The notes under the pieces were generated by a model. That model saw nothing but the letters and a program-made list of their open reading frames with translations, was not told where the DNA came from and searched no databases. The position numbers and the translations under genes are program-made. From the NCBI GenBank assembly GCA_022661535.1, contig JAKULF010000007.1, positions 2,666,001 through 2,730,000 of the forward strand: a stretch of DNA of 64,000 nt, given 5' to 3'. Within the stretch, counting starts at the first letter, position 1; every line of letters starts with the position of its first letter. The DNA comes from Eutypa lata (Eukaryota > Ascomycota > Sordariomycetes > Xylariales > Diatrypaceae). Shown in pieces: positions 1 through 11,959 of the stretch.

Positions 1-119
1 GAATAAAGTGAATGGGCAGGGGAATAGAAGATGTATAGAAGAACCAACCGAACAAGTATAGAATGAAACATGCTATAAAAAAAGGGGGCGGGCTAAGTCA
101 TAGCGAGCCAAAATAAATT

Positions 120-3100
120 TCAGTGTACATGAGGGTGGTGGAACCCTTCGATGTCCCAATTCCTACCGAGAGTGACGAGCTTGCGTCGCATACCGTCAGC
201 TAGCCGCAGGCTAACACCCCCCTCAAGAGTTTTGATGGTGTAGCCGAGTACCTCCTTGGGATCCTCAACGCTGACGACACCGTTGCCATCAGGCCGCGTC
301 AGGACAGGGACGCCGTCGCCCTTCCAAAGATAGGCGATGATGGTGGGGTCCTCTGGCGCGAGCCGGTCGATAGCAACGGGGCTGCTTCCAATTCCCATCC
401 CGCCACCGTTGCCGTCATCTCCGCCCCGCTTCTGGAAGCTGGGGTCGAGCTGGGCGACGCCGTCGGCGAAGAGGACAAGGGCCGCGCGGTAGAGGGCAGC
501 GGCCCACCAGCTGGGGCGGCCATCAGCGGGCATGGCGCGGGAGACGAGACGGAAGACCTGACCGCAGTGGAAGATGGCCTCCTCCCGCTGGTAGATGCAG
601 CGCTTGTGGCGCAGCGAAAGCTCCCAGTAGGAGCCGTCGAAGCCTTCACGGCGGGCGAGGCGCTCGATCTCGGGGAAGTTGGTTACGGCGTTGAGCGAGA
701 TGAGGTGGTACAGCACCAGGTTCGTCTTGCCGACATCGCAGCCGGGGTGCTGCTCGAAGTGCGCCATGCTGAGCTGGTACCACTTCTGGAGGAGCGCCTG
801 CACTTCCTCGAGGCGTACCATGGTCGACGCCTTGGTCACGGTCCGCGACGTGTTGCTCCGCGTGTTGAGCACGTCGGAGAAGCACGAGAGCATCTGACGC
901 AGGTGGCACAGCAGCGCCTGGAGGGGATGGAGCAGCAGCCTCAGCTGGTGGGGGGTCAGGCTACCCTGCCGCCTCGACAGGTTGTCGTGGAGGAAATCCT
1001 GGAACAGGTCGTGGAGCGAGGGCGTCAATGACGGCGTCGAGAGCAGCTGTGGGTTGACATTGGCGGTACAGCCGTACATGGACTGCATAGCAGAAAGCCA
1101 AGACTCTGCGTTTGTCATCGTCCACAGCTTCTCCGGTCCGGGTAGCGGCGCAAGGAGCTCACTGACAGAGAGCATCGGGGCCGTGTCGTGGAAGAGGCTG
1201 AGCTCTTGGTCGACCATCACCCAGTTATAAACGAGCCTGTCCGCAAACGATCAGCGAGGTGCATACAATATTGATATCTAGCTGCATGAGCTGTGTGATC
1301 CGTGGCGTACCTATTCTGCGCTTCTCGGTGGAGCCACGAGCGCCACTGCAGCTCGGCACTGGTCGAGCTGTTGAACGCCGGGATCATGGAAGGTTGAAAC
1401 TCGAACATCCCTGCGTGCTTGAGCATCTGCGTTGTTCCCGATTAGAACAGATAGATTTGGATGGGTATCCCGATGTTTCCATTATCGAGCCGTCACTCAC
1501 CGATAGGTACATCCCACGCTGTCCCATGGCGATATCCATTAGCCATTTATCACCACTCCAGGCGCCCAGGAGAGTGAACAGTAGTGCGCATCGAAGGGCG
1601 ATTGGATCAGCACACATCTCAATGTCCTTTTCGATAATATCGAACAGCGATATTCGGCAAGTCTCAATCAGACCAGCTGATAACGCCCTAGCTTCGGCCG
1701 TTGGTATAGCGGAAGCCCCTTGGGCGATCATGAGGAGAACTAGAAGTGTTGAAGTACTGTTACGTTGAATCATTTCATTAGGGTCAACACAGTTGGTAGC
1801 TACCAGTGAATAGAAGAAAGATAGATTCCGAACGTAGCTCCGTAAAAAGTACTCCAGAATCGTGGAAGGGGGGAGAAGTAGGTAGGGAAGTAATGAAGGA
1901 CTAGCGTATCTCTGGTTCTGACCATTGAGCCCGCCACGATGGATGTCAAGGGCTTTATGCAGGAAACCTTGTGTGATAGCTAGCATTTTATCGCGACTTC
2001 CGGAATCAATAGCGATGACTGATGCCGGATCTGAAGCGTCCCAACCAACTTGCTGGAGATAGTTGCTTAGAGTATCCCAGGTTCCCTCCTGTCTCGTTTT
2101 TTGCTCTAGGGCTTCTAGGTGAATGATAGCTGTCCGTGGGCACGAACCAGAATAAACAGATGGGTTGCAACGAGCCAATGGCCAAGCAGCCTCTGCCGCG
2201 ATGACAGCCTCGAATTCAGGAATCATGTTATCATCAATGGTTGATATAATGCTTGTACTTCTCGTATGGATCGATGCCCCAGAAGAGCTGATGCGTTCTG
2301 ACGCAGAGGACATATCGCTCAAATCCGGAAAACGGGGCACAGACATGTCCGCAGGCTCAAGTGGCATGGCCCCTGAGTACATATCAAGCCCTAAGGAATA
2401 GTCCTGCCATATCATCATATCTTGGTATCCAGGATCATGTGGCATAAATTCAGCCCCAAGTTGCATGAAATCGTCCATACCATCAAGCCGTGGATGTGGT
2501 GACGGAAAGTTCTCCGGACTCGGATTGGAATTGACTGGTGAGTTCTTTTTTGACGAAGTTTCCTGCTGCTGTAACATTGGGTCCATGGGCATGCTGTTAT
2601 TTGTGGATATTGGGGATTTAACCAATGCATCACGCTTAGCTGGGATTTGGTCGATTTCCATTAGAGCTGGGTTGACTGTCGATATTGGGGCTGGGGATGC
2701 CTGGGGTACTCGATTGCGCATTGCAACATTGGCCTGTGCCGCCCGTAATGCAGCTTTCGATGACCGCCTTGCAAATCTCGCTTCGCATTGCAGGCCTTTG
2801 TCTGAACAGCGTGAGCATGGTACTCTTTTATCACAGCCTGTCTTTGCTTGGGCGCAGTTGAGACAAGCTATAGGGGTCCGCCCCGCGACTGTAGGAATAC
2901 CACCCGGTAGCGGTTCTGTGGGATCTCGTTCTTCATGATACGTGGCGTGATGTCTTTGAAGCAAATCCCTTTATGATTATATTAGCGGGCTTCGATGTTC
3001 AGTATAAATAGGCTGGTGATACTACCTTCGCGCAAAGGAGAGTTGACAAGCGCTACACCGATGTGGTTTGACGTTGGTATCTGGTAAGAATGAAATGTTA

Positions 3101-3210
3101 TTGACTAGTCTGAGATGTATTCAGGTTCAGAAAAGCTCACGGCTAGGTATGTGTCTCTCAAGGTGCTCTTTCCGGGTGAACTCCTTGCCACAATATGCAC
3201 AAAATACCAT
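120..3210 (-). CDS. Transcription factor with two C2H2 fingers and a Zn2Cys6 cluster
   Basis: Five exons joined by splice signals and frame: 3210-3141, 3080-3026, 2968-1501, 1426-1311 and 1236-120, giving about 941 aa. The first two small exons restore two C2H2 fingers: C4-x2-C7-x12-H20-x3-H24, and C32-x2-C35-x12-H48-x4-H53. A fungal Zn2Cys6 binuclear cluster follows at Cys77, 80, 87, 93, 96 and 103. The middle is rich in Ser, Pro and Met. The C-terminal two thirds is helical and fits the fungal transcription-factor regulatory region. Proteins with C2H2 plus Zn2Cys6 DNA-binding domains are a known fungal class, and this one should be a nuclear DNA-binding regulator. Its targets cannot be told from sequence. 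All four introns are 57-74 nt with good GT-AG ends, and the frame is preserved across each junction. The stop lies 119 bases from the window edge, and nothing else is visible there. Confidence 0.87.
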
Positions 3211-3939
3211 CTTCTTCTAAGTGAGTCCTGAAAGTCAAAGATAATAGTACTAGGCGATATGACACTCATCCAGACCTAGTTGGTGAACAATGATAGGAAC
3301 TTTATAGAACTGATATAAAGTATCGAAGATGAGGGGCAGCACAGTGGGAAGTCAAGACGAATATAACTCGAAGTATAAAAGAAAGCTATGGAATAGAAGA
3401 AGATGTGCTAGACCCAGGTTACCTTAGAGATGGTATGGTCAGAGAGAGATAAACCAGGAGTAGCTTCGGCTAGCCTAAGTATAGAAATATATGCAGTGAT
3501 AACGACTGCACATGAGTATCAATAGCCGGGGGGCATAGCGAAAAAAAAGAGAGGAAGGCTACTCTTCATATCGGCATCTCGAGAAGGCCAATGCAGATTT
3601 AGATTACCCATCAGCTCTAGGCAGTACAACCACTCATGTGCTAACACACCACGCTAGGCTTGGCTTCGGAATGAAAGAAGTATCCTGCAGCCAAGGGAGG
3701 TCACTCTTAGACAATGGGGCTTGTGGGCAACTCGACCAACCTGACTCTGACACTTGAGCCGCCATGATGTACATAACTAGGTAAGGTACAGCCAACCACA
3801 CCTGTATATAGAAACAACCCTTGACGGCGAGCACGTGAATCGGGGGCATTTTGTCATCAGTGGATGACAAAGTTAGACCCCGAACCAAATACCAAAACCT
3901 TGAGTGGTGCGTTTCGAAAAGAGGTGGGAACATTCCCTT

Positions 3940-3987
3940 CTGGGTGTAGGTCTGGGTGTAGGACTGGGTGTAGGTCTGGGTGTAGGA
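3940..3987. repeat. 12-bp minisatellite, four units
   Basis: Four head-to-tail copies of CTGGGTGTAGGW. The last base alternates T, A, T, A, so the array also reads as two 24-bp units. It lies in intergenic DNA with no sign of coding use. Confidence 0.9.
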
Positions 3988-6900
3988 AAACTTGCCACGC
4001 CTTGGTACAGCAATAGAGTCAATAGATCCAGATCACCTCTCGTGTTCTCCAGAGAGGCGGGCGGGAAAGTAAATAGGGAAATTAAAAACAAAACAACCTT
4101 ATGAGAGACAGGTTGGCGGCGGCGGTTGGAGGGTTCCACTGTTTGGGCCCGATATCTGTGTATATTACCACTTGGTATATTGTGGGATAAAGGATAGATA
4201 GTACCCAAGGAGTGACTGGTACCTATTCGTGCCGTATGCCGTATACCGTATACCTAGGTAGGATTTCTTTCGAACAAATGAAAGAAAGAAAAAAAGAGCA
4301 CAAGCTTATCGTCTATGACGTGGGCGGTATCGCTGCAAGCTTACTTAGGTAGTCTTCAGGGTGTTATGAGTTATGTGTTATACAAAAGAGCTAAGGAAGA
4401 AAGTGGCATAGCCTACCTAGTTAGATAACGAAACTCGTATGACACGAATCCTACGACTGCATTGTATGTATAGGTATTATGATGACTCGGTATAAATATA
4501 TATGTGTACGTATGTAGGTTATGCTGTCCTCATCTGTTAAGGTTCATGTATAGACAGATCGACTTATACCAACTATGAAGGACAGACGTATAATTAGTTC
4601 ACTATAACCTAATGAGGAAATGGTTTATAGACCTAAGGAGAAAAGGTTACGCACCGATAAAGTTAACTTGACTACATACCACCATGTGTTTTCAGGGAGC
4701 ACGAAGAGTGAAAGCTCAACAGGCGAAGTCAAAATAAAGCGCGAATGAGATCCAGCCCTGGGTATGAGTGTGAGCAAGGATAATAATCATATACCGAGAC
4801 GTGCATCTTCACTAAGATGACAACGGTAACAGATCTTCCAACACTGCGCTACACTGCACTTAGGTAAGGGTCACACCCCACCCCACAGAGAACCCACAGA
4901 GGAGAACCCTTAAAAAGAATCCCTTGCTAGCGGGGCAGCCGGGGACAGGTACCTTAGTTAGCGGGGCAGTTTAGTTATTCAGGTCCTTGGCGTCGTGAAT
5001 GAACCTAATCTTGCCAACTAACCTAGACAGACAGGCAGACAGGGCACTTAGACATGTGTTAGAGAAGGAGGCTGGTCTTGTGAGCAGCGGGAAGGGAAGG
5101 TAAAATAAAATCAACCTTATTTCTGTTCCTTTTATTTACTATGTACTTATGTATATACTGATCTAGGACCTAGGTATGTAGATATAGGTAAGATATAGGT
5201 AAGATAACACTCGTCATCTAGAGGCTAGGTATATGTTGGCACGAGGTTGGCATGTATTCAACGTTAAGAGGTAACAACAGAGGAATAAGTAAGCTTATGC
5301 CTTCCAACAAAAGGCTTAAATCACTTACCTACCTCGGTATCTTAAAGTATAATGTAAATGCTGATTCAAGTATAGAACGGTGACGCAGCCATAGCTAACC
5401 ATACGGCTTCTTTTCACAAGGAAGAACACAGGCATTATACGAGGTATCTCCCATGTGGTCGACCCGAGGCCATGGTTCCATACTTCCATTAATATCCAGC
5501 CCCAGGTACTTATAGTAATTGATTGGGCCCATATATGTTCGTGGGAGGTAGCATCCGCTCTTATGCTAGGGTAGCTACAGGCAAGCACATACCTACATCG
5601 ATAGATACTAAGTTGATATATCATTTCTTCGTAAGGCATGGGATGCATCAAATTAATAATCACTTTGGCACTTTGACACTTTGTTCAAATAATAAACCTT
5701 TTTTTCCATGCTCGATGCAGCAGAAGCCGAATAGGGGAAGAAGAGGTTAGGTCCAAATCTTGAAGTAGGTTCGGGAGAGTGATCTCCCGGCTCTAACAAA
5801 CGCCTGTCTATGAAGTCCTTCGTTTTTTGGTCCCAAGGAGACGGCTCCCCTATTTAGCATTCCTCTTAGGAGGCCGATCTTGTTTCACTGTTACCGAGAA
5901 GTCTGAAAGTGTAGCGAAGGGTTTGCGGTTGGTTCATGAAGTTAACACATTCTGATTGGTCCATCTCACCGACCGTCGAACCTCTCCAGAAGCCCTGGAA
6001 CTTCCCAAATCGAGTGACACTGAGTTGGTATTGTTTTCTTTTTGTTTTTGTTTTTGTAGATCGGCATTTAGTCTGCAAGAGGCTTAAGCCACAAGACTGT
6101 TGTAGCTCTAGTTTTGATGCAGCTCCGATTCGACCACGGTGAATCAAGCCGAGATGGGCCGGCAGGAGGATATGCTGCCCCTCCTCCCCTACATATGTGT
6201 ATGTGTGTATGTGTGTGTTCGTGTGCCGTAATCCATCCGCTTCGTCCCAAGGCGGAAACTATTGAAGCCCTCCTCGGCGATCGGCTCAGGTATCCACCCG
6301 TTGCAAGGCAGGTCTACATAGTACCATTGATATCATCTGTTTTCGAGCTGCTTCCACATCGATGAGTTAGTTTTTCTTGTCGACAGAGGAACTCCAACCC
6401 CTGAGAAGGAGGGAATTTCATTCTCGTTAATGCTGATGTTTGATACTGAAGGATTAGTTGAATCCTCCTTGGCGTTACCACAAATACCTAAAAGCCTCGA
6501 TATGAGAAGAAGGGGGAAAGAAATAGAGCAAAGCTATAGAAGAAACCAATGAGCCACCCCCAGGCCGCTGATCGACAGTTAGCTAGGCGAGCGTAGCGCG
6601 AGGTCAGCTATCAGCCCCGAGCCGCCGCAGCCTTGTAGATCACCAAACAGACGTCCTTTGTATTCCCAATGAACCCTGTCTGTCATATAGTTGTATCTAT
6701 TCAGAAGTATCGCTTGAGAGAGCTCTAGAGGGGGTTCCAAGATGCAGTGTAACATCATGCGGGTAATATCTGTACCTAGCAAATGTCTGCCTAGCCGACC
6801 TCTCCCCACGCGAATATACACAGCTAATGGTTGTCGTTCCGTGACCGATGATGCGCGGTCGTTTTTATTTTCTCTTCGGTCCCGAACTGTGTAAGCCTCT

Positions 6901-9900
6901 TTGCATGACAGCATGGGAGGCATCAAATTCGATTGGAACTATTAGATCTGTTGGGAGGGGCCTGAAGAAGAGCTATTTCTGGTTGGTGTCATAAGCCCTA
7001 GCACTCGGGCAAAAGAATGAGATCTCCTTCGTTTCAATCCTTGACATTGTTATATGCAGAGTCGTACTGGACTCTATTGCGACCCCATAGTTGTAGTGAC
7101 ATCCCATCTCACCCGTCACATCCGTGTAAACTGAGCCATAGCATCAAAAAAGACGACCGTTGACGATTAGTAATGGGCGAAAACCAATGAAATCGTCGAT
7201 TGTATCCTCGAATTTTGATCCTGTGTGTTCTTGTTCGAAACTTCCTTCATTATAGCGAGGCAATGGAGGTAAAGCACGCTAACTGTATGTACAAGCTTGT
7301 CTTTGAAGATATTTCTCCGGAAACGACGGCGCACGACAATCGCGATTCGTAGGAGTCGACGGCCAGTCAGTTTTCGCTCTCGGTTCTACGGCCTTCTCAT
7401 GGTTGGCTCGGTGGTTCGATTTGTTCGCCGTTATCTTCAATCTGGGGACGTCGTTTCCAGGCCCTCCTGGCCATCCAATCCCTAGGACTGCAAATGCAAG
7501 CAGGACCGGAGAGGCGCATAAGCGAAGAAAACGTGCTACATGTAATGTACGTGATCCTTCCAAAAGGGTGGTGTAACATCCTGGTTATCGGGTTGGGCCG
7601 CTCAGGACGAAGGTAGGTAAGTCGGCGACGGCGGGAATTGGGCCCCTTTCAGCACATGATGGCCTGAGCTCCTATAGAAGCGGCCAGTTTCTTCCCAGTG
7701 GTGTAAGCAGTAGAGCAATATTCCTATCTTTGTGACACTGTGAATACAAATCCATAATCGCTTTGGTCTTTAAATTTCGCGAGCAACTGCCCTTGCATTT
7801 TGATCACCTCTGCACCGGGGGGTAACGTACCCCCGTGCCAAAAGGCGAGAAGGTTGATCTCCTCGCTTCGGCCCTCGGACTTGTCACAGGATCCTTCAAC
7901 TCCGGATCCCCAATATATGACCCGCGCCAAGCGCTGCAACACCAAGATCCGAACCGGAACGCTGGTACAACCAGATCGATCTATGGGGTAAGCGAATGTC
8001 CTGCCGGTCTATTGATCCTCTACGTGCTCGCTGCAACGATAACACGTTATCCTCAGCTATACTGACGTTCTATTTTATTGGGTGAATGGTAGGAGTGCCG
8101 GCGTATCGGCCTCGTACGTCAATACGCAAACCGCAACGGCGTAGATCTTCAAACTCACGTAATGCTCCTTTCGGTTTTCATTGCAACATATTGATGAGCC
8201 ATATTCTAGATGCTGGATAGCCACAATGTAATTAATAATATGTTGGAATAGATATCTACCCTTTAGTCGACGCGTAACACCGATTCAGGGGTTAGAAGGA
8301 GATAAGTCTCCTATAATCCATAAAGACACTCCGGCCTTTGTTCAGCCACAATACGTAATACATTTTAGATAAGTCAAGAATGGCTACGTATCACTCCAGT
8401 TTCAACCGTTCTTCATTTCCTTACTTTGATCTTGGAAGTAATTATAGCAAGTTAATCATTGTAGAAACCGTTCAGACAATAGTATTGATCCAAAGCGCTT
8501 GGTCCGAGATAATTCTAATGATGATCGGTCCGGGATCTGAGTAACATGGTCTAATATGGTTCGTTTAACCCGCGTCGACCGAGGACATGCGCACGATATC
8601 CGCGGAGAGGATCCGCAGAGTTGATATCTATCGTACCATAGCATACGTAAGATACATCACGGGCCGAAATATTCTATAACCGATGCGGACAGCAGTAAGG
8701 ATTATATATCACCTCACTTTCCATATCTATCCCCTCTATGGCGGTGTATGTGATGTGATAAGTAACCGTCTATGTGCCGGCTTCTGACAAAGAGGCGTCA
8801 GAGGTAAGATACGAACGCAACATTGCTATAAACCACCCCTTACCAGAGCTCCGCATAGAGTGCTTAGTCCATCATCTTAAATAATTAAAACCCCGAAGCC
8901 TAAAAACAATGGCTTCCACTAGATCTTAGATGGTGCCTTTCTTCTCGTAGTTTAAATATTGCAAGTGTTCTGCAGATAGCGGACTGCCGTACTGTGTTGC
9001 AAAGACGTTAGAGAAGTTGAACGGCTCACCCACTACTTGACGAATATAGTACACCGTAAGGGTAAGGACTCAAGATAGGGTGGAAGAGAGCGACTTGTCC
9101 TCTTATGCACCTTTTCTCATCGTGTAAAATTAACACCTTGTGGGAGGCAGGCCCTTCCATAAACTCTGCTCTTCCCATCCGTGCAGACAAGGAACGCCGC
9201 CAGCAACGGCCTAACCAGTAAGATTAGCCGTTTTCACTACGTGGAGGAACTTGAAACAACAGGCATGGTTCACCACTGATAGTGGTTTTCCCGTACGTAT
9301 TCCTCGAATCAGACTCGTAGCGGGCCACGTTTCTAGGAGAGACATGCAGGTTGACTATAGATAACCGTCATCGACCTTAGGTAACTCTTGAACAGAGCCA
9401 CCTACTAAGGAGATGAGCGTGGTTAGACACTAAGTCCATGTGAATGACTAACCTTACTTGTTGCTATCATTCGTGTGATAATCACCATCGAGATCATGGC
9501 GTTATTCCACCACTTCATGCAAATCGCAAAGCAGCCACTTGAGGGGAGGCGGAAAAGGGAGGGAGGATCTAGAGCACCAGGACGCGTAGCCTACCTTACA
9601 AGTTGTTATATTGCTTTTTTCACCCTTTCCCCCGCCCACTTAGTCTCCTGTCACGTCAATGATGGCGGCGACTCGCAGGTCCTAGCAACCTATCGTGCTG
9701 TTTCCCTACCACGCAGTGATGATATTGTCTAAGAAAACGACCTGCGAACTCCCGATAGAAATAGGAACTATTATGCGCTCCCGGTAATCTTACCCACGTC
9801 CTAGAAAAAAAGAGAAGAGGGGCTACTTCTGGCGGTTCCTGGTGGATCTTCCCGCCACCCCTGAGATATAAAAGAGCCATAAAGCCCGTCTCGGTCTTTG

Positions 9901-11808
9901 ACCAACCCACACACACCTCTACACCTACACCTACTACACATACATATATATATGTTAGCACGTCAGAAGTTTACTGTCGGTCGGACTATTTATTGACCAA
10001 TCCCGAATGTCCCATCGAGCCTCGTGCTTACCTACCTTCAGCCCGCCACCACATCCATTGCTCCCTCTCCCCTCTCCCGGGCTCCTTCTCGCCTTCTCGC
10101 TAAAGGGTTCATTGCCGTCAATACCGTAAGTCGGCACAGGGCTCCTTGGGTAACATCGAGGCTGCTGCTTACCAACCAATGCAGGAGGAGGATCTAGGCA
10201 TCGAGAGCCTAATTGGAAATCTGACGATTGTGCGACCCGACAGGACGGCCATGTTATCCCGAACAGGAAGTCGATGCCGACATGGAGGACGTACGCCTCG
10301 GAAGTGTGGGGGTTCAAAAGAAGAGAAGCTTTTAGAAGGGGGGTTGATGATAGAAGCGCTGTTGGATATGAGGTTTTGGAGACGGGCAGTTGCAACAGGG
10401 ACCCGAGGGAGCAAGAGAAGGCGTCGAACATCACGGGGCAGAAATTTCAAGAGGATAGATGGTTAGCATTGGTGTGTGCTTGGGATGAAACGTGGCCTGT
10501 CGTGGTAATAGTCTATACTATTCCGGCCCTCGACCTCAATGACGATTTAAACGAAGACGGTGAGCGATGAGCCACTGCTGGGCGTTTGAAATCCTAGCAT
10601 AGAGGGTAAGAAATAACGGAACTATCTAAACAGGTTTAAGTCGGAACCAAATCTCTGCTAGGATAGCAAACCAAGTGAAAGCTTCCTGCATGGTCCTCCC
10701 TCACAGCAGACAATGTTACCCACCATTGAACTCGCTCACCCGAACTATCCAACGGCTCAATATCAGAGTTGGATAGAGGGACCGATACCTACTTGGGGAG
10801 GGAGCGCCGGTTACCTGGGAGGCGTTCCCATACCAGAAAAGATCTCGCTTTAACATTTAGACACGTGGATAAAGAGGAAAGAAGCGACAGGGGACGGGGG
10901 TGTTTCCGCAGCCAACGGCACCACGCTATGGCGCTCATTGATTCCGAACATACCATAACACAACAGTATGGATGGGTCACATGTTTTACGATGGGCGATC
11001 AAGCAACGAATATGATCATCCATACATACTGCCATCCCTATTACATCGATCGACAGACCGCATTGCAGGTACCCGATCCGCATATATGCTCGTGCCCTGC
11101 GGAGATATATATTGTAACACCATGGCACCTCCCACCTAGTCTGTACTTAGCCTCTACCTCTAAGTATAGGTTTGGAGACAGGAAAAGGAGAGAGTGTGGT
11201 GTGAGGAAGGAAGAATGTTCGACAATCCCACCATCTCGGGGACCAATCCCCCGCGACGCACATGACCGACAGATCTCGTAATGAACTAGGTATATCCTCG
11301 ACCTCGCAGCAACAATGCAGCAATGGTCTCTCCGAGAACTCGTCCCGCCCGATGGGCATGCGTCACGCTACTAGTTTTACTCGCTTGCATTGCGCGCAAG
11401 GGTATACCCTCATAGGATTGCGGTTACTATTTTATAAAGTTGATAATGAGTAGGTTTGAGACATGAGAAGACCAAGCAATGATCATCGGCATGCAATCAC
11501 CCCCCCTTTCATGTAGTTGATAGGTGTCGCGAGTTAGAAAGGCATTAAACTAATTTAGACCGTTGGAAAGGAGCTTCGAATTGGTAAAATGTTTATCGTC
11601 ATTACGGTTAGCATGTGCTTTACGTACGGCGATGAGGATTTGCTCACGAATATTAATCAAAGGCAAAAAAAAAATTAAAACATTTTCACATCCGTACCCA
11701 GCACTCTAGCCATGTATTTTCTACAATGTCAAAGCATTATATACAGCAGTAAACAAGCCAGCCAGCTACAACGCCCCCGTGAATCCATTTTTTTGTAAAC
11801 ATATGCCT

Positions 11809-11832
11809 AAGCCAAAGCCAAAGCCAAAGTCA
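11809..11832. repeat. AAGCCA hexamer array, four units
   Basis: Three exact AAGCCA units and a fourth AAGTCA unit. They lie about 130 bases past the stop codon of the Pol III subunit gene, within its probable 3' UTR. Confidence 0.8.
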
Positions 11833-11959
11833 AATAACTCCTACAAGCAGCTGCGTAGAATAAGCACACCCTGAAACTCCCGTCATGATTTGAGCCTATC
11901 TAGTCTAACTCCATTGCACTCTGGCACGTGTCCTCGAAGCATAGCTGAAAAGCGCTGTT

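Larger units (their letters stand above)
3211..11959. other. 8.7 kb gene-poor intergenic region
   Basis: No supported gene. Open frames here are all under about 170 codons, overlap each other on both strands, and lack recognisable domains or codon bias. The stretch holds short simple repeats: a 12-bp minisatellite at 3940-3987, TG-rich runs at 6191-6225, CA/CT-rich runs at 9906-9954, and AAGCCA units at 11809-11832. TACCTAGGTA-like words are scattered through it. The left end is the promoter side of the C2H2/Zn2Cys6 regulator. The right end is the 3' side of rpc1. Decayed transposon or pseudogene remnants are possible but cannot be shown by eye. Confidence 0.6.

Noticed and set aside
9955..10570. 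Overlapping frames of 90-160 codons on both strands
   Set aside because: No recognisable domain, no codon bias on one strand, no splice partners. A small gene cannot be excluded but is not supported.
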